Shown in pieces: positions 20,482-26,495 of a stretch of 26,495 nucleotides of DNA (the first letter of the stretch is position 1; each line of letters opens with the position of its first letter). The DNA is from Hymenoscyphus infarciens (Eukaryota > Ascomycota > Leotiomycetes > Helotiales > Helotiaceae), in NCBI GenBank assembly GCA_001414345.1, contig LLCB01000522.1, forward strand, positions 1 through 26,495. Direction: 5' to 3'. Below the pieces are notes generated by a model. That model ran no database searches and was not told the origin of the DNA. It worked only from the letters and a program-made list of their open reading frames with translations. The translations under genes and the position numbers were made by a program.

Positions 20482-21366
20482 ATAGTAGATTAAACTCTTA
20501 AATCTTAAGCTAAAAGACTATAACTTAGTAATACTTCTATATCTTCGACTTCTATAGTCTTATCTAATTATTCTACTAGAGCCTAAAGTAATAGAACTTA
20601 AGTTAGATACTATGCTTTTATATCGCCGGTCTCGTTAGATCGAGTTCCTTATACTAGCTTTAATAACTAAACCTTCTATACTACTACTAGTAGTTAAGCC
20701 TCTTATATTAAAATTAATTCTTAACATATTAATACTAGCTCTAATAGCTAAACCTTCTATACTACTACTAGTAGTTAAGCCTCTTATACTAATAATAATT
20801 ACTAACTCTTTAATACTAGCTCTAATAACTAAAGCTTTAATATAAATAACTAAGCTAGTCTTATTAGCTAATATAACTCTCTATTATCTACTACTACTAC
20901 TACTAAATTTCCTACTAACTAGTTATACCTCCTAATATCTAGTTAACTTAGTAGCTCCTAGTAGACCTTTAGTATTATAGATTTAGCTTTAAATACTATT
21001 AAAAGTAGTCTTAGAATAACTAGATTCTCTTAAGTATATATTAATAATATGTTTTATACTATATATAATTCTATTATATATATAGAGTATAAACTTAAAT
21101 ATTAGAAGTTTAAGCTAGTTATAATCTAGTTTCTAGCTAATACTAAAGAAGATATGTTAGAACTTCCTTCTTCTCTTATTCTCTTAACTTTTATTTAAAT
21201 TATATAATTCTAGAAATAATATAAAGACGTTAAAGCCTCTCTTAAGACCTAGGTAGCTAAATTAAAGAGAAATTACTAAAAGAGTACTAAGAAGACTTAA
21301 GAGGGTCTTATAGCTAAGGCTTAGAGGCTTAAGAACTAGGTAGATATATAGTATAAGTAATAGATT
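20482..21366 (+). pseudogene. RIP-inactivated coding relict: Ser/Thr-rich repeats, then coiled coil
   Basis: A plus-strand frame of about 295 codons starts plausibly at ATA 20482 (an expected RIP product of ATG) and runs without an indel, with only TAA and TAG stops. Residues 1-45 are Ser/Thr-rich. A short CpG-bearing patch reads SPVSLDRVPYTS at about 20623-20658. Then comes a Ser/Thr/Asn/Gln-rich part with 27-residue repeats (FYTTTSSQAS twice). A more ordered middle contains a well-preserved block with two true ATG codons, reading KEDMLELPSSLILLTF at about 21150-21200. The C-terminal 60 residues are Lys/Gln/Glu/Leu-rich and look like a coiled coil (about 21220-21366). No family is recognised. 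Its 3' end faces the 3' end of the KDZ relict. Confidence 0.55.
20654..20860 (+). repeat. 81-bp coding minisatellite, 2.5 copies
   Basis: CTAGCTYTAATA begins at 20654, 20735 and 20816, a period of 81 bp (27 codons). ACCTTCTATACTACTACTAG is shared by the first two units. The third is partial. It is in frame with the surrounding relict. An impure CTA run follows at about 20886-20903. Confidence 0.85.
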
Positions 21367-21959
21367 AAAGGTATTTTATATATCTTTTAATATATTTCTT
21401 ATATATTTATAAGTTTTAAGGTTAATTAAGGTTTATATTTTTCTTTTATATATTTCTTATATTATTTTAGAGTATATAAACATTTCTTAAGTAGATCTAA
21501 GCTATATATTTAGTAGTCTTATTCTCTTTTACTTAAGATAGTATCTAATGTTTTAATTACTTATTTATTATAGTTAATAGTATTTTTATTATATAAGGTT
21601 ATATATAGCTTAGAGTACTTTAATATACGTTAATACTAGAAAGGATAATTAGTACTTATACTTAATCTTTAGCTTATTTAGAACTATAAAGTACTTATAT
21701 CTCTTAACCTTTTTACTTTAGTTTTAAAGATTTACTATCTAAATAGGTTTAAGTAAAGGATTAAGATTAACTTAGATACTATACTTAACTAATTATCTAG
21801 ATATATATATATATATATTAAGCTATTTTTAAACGAGTTTAGAATATAATAGTATATACTAAGAGTAATATATATAAAATAATAAGAAACAACGAGGTTT
21901 AAGCTACTACTCTCTTAAAACTACTTAAGCTTTATATCCTAAGTATATAAGACATATTT
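21367..21959. other. Convergent 3' intergenic stretch with an (AT)n tract
   Basis: This lies between the 3' ends of the coiled-coil relict and the KDZ relict. It contains a short AT dinucleotide run at about 21801-21818. No gene, RNA or conserved terminator can be recognised. Confidence 0.45.
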
Positions 21960-24620
21960 AATCTATATTATATATCTCCTCTATATATCTATTAACTTAC
22001 TTAGTATTATTACTACTCTTAATACTCTTACTTTTATCTTTTTAATATTCTTCTTACTCTCTTTCTTTATTAACTTCTCTATAATAGTTTAAGAATATCT
22101 AAATAACTCTATATATAGATGCTATTATCTCTACTCCTTATTAGTAGAGGTATACCTTTTACTCTATACTTACTTACCTTTTAATCTATTTTTAATATTA
22201 ATCTTAATAAGTTTACTCTAATAGTTATATAATAACTCCTTTATTATAATCTATTAGATAACTTTAACTTATAAAAGTTAGCCTTATTTTTTACTAACTT
22301 CTAGTATACTTTACTAGTAACTTAGATATATAAGAAGAGTAATAAGTATTTTAATATACTATATAACTAATCTCTTTTATTTATATTTTATAAAATCCCT
22401 TTCCTCTTTTACTCTATTTAAATACTATAGTATATTAATTCCTTATAAAATCTAAAGGTTACTTAAAAAGCTTAAAGAATCTATAATATCCTCCTTTTAA
22501 GCTACTATTTAGAAACTAGCTCTATATATAAGTTTAAAAAGCTAAATTATCTTATTTAATTTATTCTTAAGAATAGTAAGATTAAAGGTATATAATAATA
22601 AAACTTCTAGATGTCGGTTTATAGCTAGTAATTTGTTAATTAGAGCTTTTAGTTTCTTTATTCTTATATTAATAGAGAGAAGTTTCCTTTAAAGAGTTTT
22701 AAAATAAGTAGCCGATTTCTTAGTACTATAGATATTAAAATAGTTATATATATTTTATAATTACTATATATATACTACTATTATATACTATAAAGCTTTT
22801 ATCTCCTTTTTAATTAAATACTATGTTTATAACTTTATATACTATTAATATAAACTATTAGGTTCTACTTCTTAAATCTCCTATTATATACGAGTTATAT
22901 TCAACTATCTTAGTTTTTTATTAACTATATACTTTATATTCTCTATTATCTATTATAGTGTTCTTTATTTAAATAGATACTAAGCTACTTATAATTTCTA
23001 CTAGTATAGTTTCTAAGTTAATACTAAGTTTTTAATATTAATACTTATTAGCTCCTCTCTTAATACTCTTATTAGGCTCTTCTTAATCTTATCTTTATAT
23101 AAAAAAAGACGCTATAACTCTTTATAAGGTTAATCCTCTTATACTCTCCTTTCTACTTACTCCTTTTTAGTAAACTAGATCTATTATCTTCTTATATATT
23201 TATAGAAGTTATCTTAGACGCTATCTTCTTTCTATAGAATTCTAAGGTAATTACTAGTCTTACTAATTATATATATTAATTACTTAATAGTTATTAAAGC
23301 CTTTTAGAATCTTTTTTATAGTATATATCCTAGTTTTAAGTACTAGAGCTTTACTTAGTAGCTAGTTTAAGTATCTAAGAAGTCTATATAACTAGCTACT
23401 AAACTCCCCTAGTAAACTCTAATAAGATAAGATTTTATTAACTAGTCTCTTTTTATACCCTTATTATCTCTATTACTAAGATAATAAGTATAATATAGTC
23501 TATACTCTAGTTAATAAGCTAAGGAATATATATATTAATAGAATATATTTATTATATATTATACTTAAGAAGTAATTTTAAAGAAATTATAATAGATATA
23601 TAGACTAAACTAGTATATAATATTATATTATAGAATAAGATAAGCTTTTTAAAATAAAAGGTCTATAATAGACTTTACTAAGTATATAATACTATTAAAT
23701 CGTTTACTATAGTATAAATTTAATAGGCGAAGTATATTTCTATAATAGTATATATAATTTATTAAACTAGTTTAGTCTAAGCTTTTAAACTTTTATATTA
23801 ACTTCTTTACTAAAGCTCTTACTTCGAACTTATAAAAGTATCTATCCTAGTTATATATATTTTTATTATTTACTTATTCTTTAAAAAGAGCTTTATTAGT
23901 ATTAGGTAGAAAGTATTTACCTTATATATATAGTTATATCCTACTATATTTATCCTTCTTCCTCTTATACTAGAAGTTACTATCTATATAAATATTATAT
24001 AGATTTTTAAACCCTCTTTCCTCTAAGGTGACTTTATAAAAGTAAGCTAGGTAAATATTAGTAAGGGCGGCTTTAGTAGTCTAGTAACCTTCTATACGTC
24101 TTATAACGTTTCGTAATAGGTAAATAGTTTAGATAAGATCTTAGTCTAGTAGGTTCTTATATATCTTTAAAGCTTTAGACTACTAAAAGTAGGTATATTT
24201 CTAAGGCTTCTTTAGCTTAAAGATATAGTAGAGACTCTTTTTAATATAGAAGTCTTAAAGACTATAAGCGAATATATATTTAGATATAGATCCTTTTATA
24301 AATATACTATTAAATAAATCTAGTAAGTCTAAGTAAAACCCTAGTCTTAGAATAATTAAAGTAGAAGGGAAGAAGTCTTATTTAATTATAAATATAGCCT
24401 TTAACTATCTATAAGAGTAATACCTAATAGTTCGCTTATAAGTACTATCTAATTTTTTTTAGTATTATTAATTAGAGGTAGTAGAACTAACTTACTCTAG
24501 TTACTAATATATAGTACTTAAAAACATTTACGTTTATAAAAGTCCTCTTAGTATTTAGATATTCTATTAAATAAGGCTTAACTAAGTAACTTAATAACTT
24601 ATTCTTAATTCTATATTCTT
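21960..24620 (-). pseudogene. RIP-inactivated KDZ-superfamily DNA transposase
   Basis: A minus-strand frame runs for about 850 codons without an indel, with stops almost only TAA and TAG. Taking the surviving ATG at 24527-24525 as residue 1, the order of motifs fits KDZ (Kyakuja-Dileera-Zisupton) transposases. DFFPST (residues 51-56, 24360-24377) and the following LDLLDLF block match the conserved FPaT...LL.f region. IDSNFQYKRKK (D at residue 182, 23982-23984) matches the first catalytic D.NF..KR motif. A Y-N-I block near residue 301 (23622-23627) matches the YDI region. DNKGIKRD plus a TAG where Trp is expected (23442-23468) matches DgEg.ER.W. SYIDFLDTQTSYQVKLQYLK (about 23335-23395) matches the region after it. 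Cys and His appear as Tyr and Trp as stop, as RIP predicts. KDZ transposases move cut-and-paste elements in fungi; this one is dead. The reading may extend upstream of 24527 as a Gln-rich or Cys-rich lead. The C-terminus is approximate. Confidence 0.7.
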
Positions 24621-25210
24621 ATTACTCGAGTTTAGATATTTTTAAAAGTATATATTATAGTATAAGACTTCTTAATTTCGTTATCTAGCTTATCTTCCTA
24701 TTTTATTAAGGTAATATTATTAGAGGTAGTATTAAATATATTAGAGTAATAAATAGAAGGCTTAGAACTCTTTAAATAGAGAGGTTCTATCTAATACTAA
24801 ATTCGTAGATTTATAAGTTTATATAATTTCTAGAACTAAGTTATATAGTAGATAGTAAGATGTTTTACCTATATGCCTAGTTTTATAGATCTTCTAGTAA
24901 TGTTTCTTATTCTCTATAGTAGAGCTATTATATTAAAGAGATAGTTAGGTAAGAATAGGTATTATTATATAATATAAAAAAAGGGTAAAAATAAGGTAAT
25001 TCTTAGTATTATAAGATATAAAAAAAGAGTTAAAAGTAAGAGTATAAGATATAATTTATAATAAAAAAGAAAAGAGATAAAGTATTACTCTAAATAAAGA
25101 ACGTAAAGTAGAGAATAGAGATAAAATTAAATTAATAATTAAAGAACTAGAAGCTTTATAAAGATAAATAGTAAAGCTATTAAAAAGATATAAATATATA
25201 TATATATTAA
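24621..25210. other. Stretch between the KDZ relict and the right satellite
   Basis: This lies 5' of the KDZ relict. From about 24970 to 25130 it is strongly purine-rich on the plus strand, with repeated AAAAAAAG-like words. No terminal inverted repeat of a transposon could be recognised, and there is no gene. Confidence 0.45.
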
Positions 25211-26495
25211 GATTAAGTAGTAGAACTACTTTAAAGAGATTAATATAAATAAAAAGTTTACTTTTAAGTAGTAGAATTACTTAAAAGAGAGAAATATATA
25301 TAAAAAGAATAGTTTTAAGTAGTAGAACTACTTAAAAGAGGTTAATAGATATAAAAAGATTACTTTTAAGTAGTAGAACTACTTAAAAGTTAATTATATT
25401 AAAGAAAGAATTACTTTTAAGTAGTAGAACTACTTAAAAGAGGTTAATAGATATAAAAAGATTACTTTTAAGTAGTAAAACTACTTAAAAGTTAATTATA
25501 TTAAAGAAAGAATTACTTTTAAGTAGTAGAACTACTTAAAAGAACTACTTAAAAGAGATTAATATATATAAAAAGGTTACTTTTAAATAGTAGAACTATT
25601 TAAAAGAATGCTTTTAAGTAGTAGAACTACTTAAAAGAGATTAATATATATAGAAAGATTACTTTTAAGTAGTAGAACTACTTAAAAGAGATTAATATAT
25701 ATAAAAAGATTACTTTTAAGTAGTAGAACTACTTAAAAGTTAATTATATTAAAGAAAGAATTACTTTTAAGTAGTAGAACTACTTAAAAGAACTACTTAA
25801 AAGAGATTAATAAATATAAAAAGTTTACTTTTAAGTAGTAGAACTACTTAAAAGGGATTAATATATATAAAAATATTACTTTTAAGTAGTAGAACTACTT
25901 AAAAGTTAATTATATTAAAGAAAGAATTACTTTTAAGTAGTAGAACTACTTAAAAGAGATTAATATAAAGAAAAATATTACTTTTAAGTAGTAGAACTAC
26001 TTAAAAGTAATTAATATATATAGAAAGATTACTTTTAAGTAGTAGAACTACTAAAAAGTAATTAATATAAATAGAAAGATTACTTTTAAGTAGTAGAACT
26101 ACTTAAAAAAGAGAAATATATATAAAAAGAATACTTTTAAGTAGTAAAACTACTTAAAAGAGAGAAATATTTATAAAAAGAATACTTTTAAGTAGTAGAA
26201 CTACTTAAAAGAGGTTAATATATATAAAAAGATTACTTTTAAGTAGTAGAACTACTTAAAAGAGATTAATATATTTAAAAAGATTACTTTTAAGTAGTAG
26301 AACTACTTAAAAGAGGTTAATATATATAAAAAGATTACTTTTAAGTAGTAGAACTACTTAAAAGAGATTAATATATTTAAAAAGATTACTTTTAAGTAGT
26401 AGAACTACTTAAAAAAGAGAAATATATATAAGAAGATTACTTTTAAGTAGTAGAACTACTTAAAAGAGAGAAATATATATAAGAAGATTACTTTT
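25211..26495 (-). repeat. 51-bp hairpin satellite, right array, inverted (25 copies)
   Basis: This is the same monomer as the left array on the opposite strand: the loop reads AGA instead of TCT and the linker is the reverse complement (AGGTTAATATATATAAAAAG). Core starts are 25213 (diverged), 25265, 25316, 25367, 25418, 25469, 25520, 25584, 25615 and 25666, then every 51 bp to 25768, then 25832, then every 51 bp to 26444. Two linker classes alternate irregularly: TATATATAAAAAGATTAC and TATATTAAAGAAAGAATTAC. One TG remains near 25610. The array runs off the window end. Confidence 0.96.
25367..25840 (-). repeat. Duplicated block inside the right array with a 13-bp arm insertion
   Basis: At 25541 and 25789 the hairpin is followed by an extra AACTACTTAAAAG, making the next step 64 bp instead of 51 (25520 to 25584 and 25768 to 25832). 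Both insertions sit in the same linker context 248 bp apart, so a multi-monomer block was duplicated after the insertion arose. One step in the block (25584 to 25615) is only 31 bp, a 20-bp linker deletion. Confidence 0.85.

Larger units (their letters stand above)
1..26495. other. RIP-saturated AT-rich heterochromatin-like block
   Basis: The whole window has the signature of fungal repeat-induced point mutation (C:G to T:A, mostly at CpA). CA and TG are almost missing on both strands and TA is greatly in excess. Remaining C is nearly always followed by T or C, and remaining G nearly always preceded by A or G. ATG, TGA, His and Cys codons are therefore very rare, and in-frame stops are TAA or TAG. 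CpG is also low but clearly commoner than CpA: positions 763-1406 hold no CA, two TG and four CG. RIP is known only from fungi, chiefly Pezizomycotina. No intact gene was found on either strand. Confidence 0.88.

Noticed and set aside
20886..20903. Separate CTA microsatellite with possible regulatory role
   Set aside because: It is in frame with the coiled-coil relict and reads as a Thr run, so it is most simply part of that gene.
1..26495. Ciliate-type genetic code in which TAA and TAG encode Gln
   Set aside because: Reading TAA and TAG as Gln opens frames, but ATG, His and Cys codons are nearly absent and CA/TG depletion also covers noncoding satellites. RIP explains all of this, and conserved Trp positions in the KDZ relict are also TAG.
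1..26495. Mitochondrial or plastid AT-rich DNA
   Set aside because: Organelle DNA does not lack CA and TG, and no organelle rRNA, tRNA or respiratory gene is visible.
1..26495. Satellite arrays as terminal inverted repeats of one giant transposon
   Set aside because: The central array has the same monomer in direct orientation, the right array runs off the window, and no target-site duplication or unique terminus is visible.
1..26495. Functional protein-coding genes in the longer open stretches
   Set aside because: The longest stop-free run I found is about 122 codons and lies within a frame broken on both sides. Starts and stops are degraded throughout.
1..26495. Telomere repeats, tRNA or rRNA genes
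   Set aside because: No TTAGGG-type arrays, tRNA cloverleaf signatures or rRNA core sequences were seen. GC-bearing RNA genes would stand out in this DNA.

Overview
The window is AT-rich DNA from what is almost certainly a filamentous ascomycete (Pezizomycotina-type) fungus whose genome has been through repeat-induced point mutation (RIP). CpA and TpG are nearly absent on both strands while TpA is very abundant. For example, positions 1-760 contain no CA, TG or CG at all. Every reading frame of any length is interrupted, and the stops are almost always TAA or TAG, the products expected from CAA, CAG and TGG. I see no intact protein-coding gene, tRNA, rRNA or telomere repeat. The species cannot be named from this sequence.

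Layout. Positions 1-765 hold a 51-bp satellite (15 copies), each copy built around a 27-bp hairpin. Positions 573-2240 hold an 834-bp segment in two direct tandem copies that includes the end of that array. About 2290-3970 (minus) is a relict coding frame with 23-residue repeats. Positions 4700-5690 hold a 134-bp noncoding tandem repeat. About 6950-8700 (plus) is a relict with roughly 41-residue repeats, followed by low-confidence coding traces up to 9651. About 11343-12690 (plus) is another relict. Positions 13321-16560 are the central 51-bp satellite, which has higher-order organisation of 204 bp (4 monomers) and 255 bp (5 monomers). About 17280-19690 (minus) and 20482-21366 (plus) are further relict frames. 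About 21960-24620 (minus) is a relict that I identify as a KDZ-superfamily (Kyakuja-Dileera-Zisupton) DNA transposase. Positions 25211-26495 are a third 51-bp array in the opposite orientation to the other two.

How it fits together. The coding relicts look like mobile or multicopy genes silenced by RIP. Several can be followed for 400-850 codons in one frame without an indel, which suggests mutation by RIP with little later decay. The 51-bp satellite contains no CpA, TpG or CpG, so it is already at the RIP end state and could expand without being mutated further. Hairpin monomers, higher-order repeats, arrays in both orientations and dead transposons together are what a heterochromatic block such as a pericentromere, centromere or subtelomere would look like. 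That location is inference and cannot be settled from this sequence.
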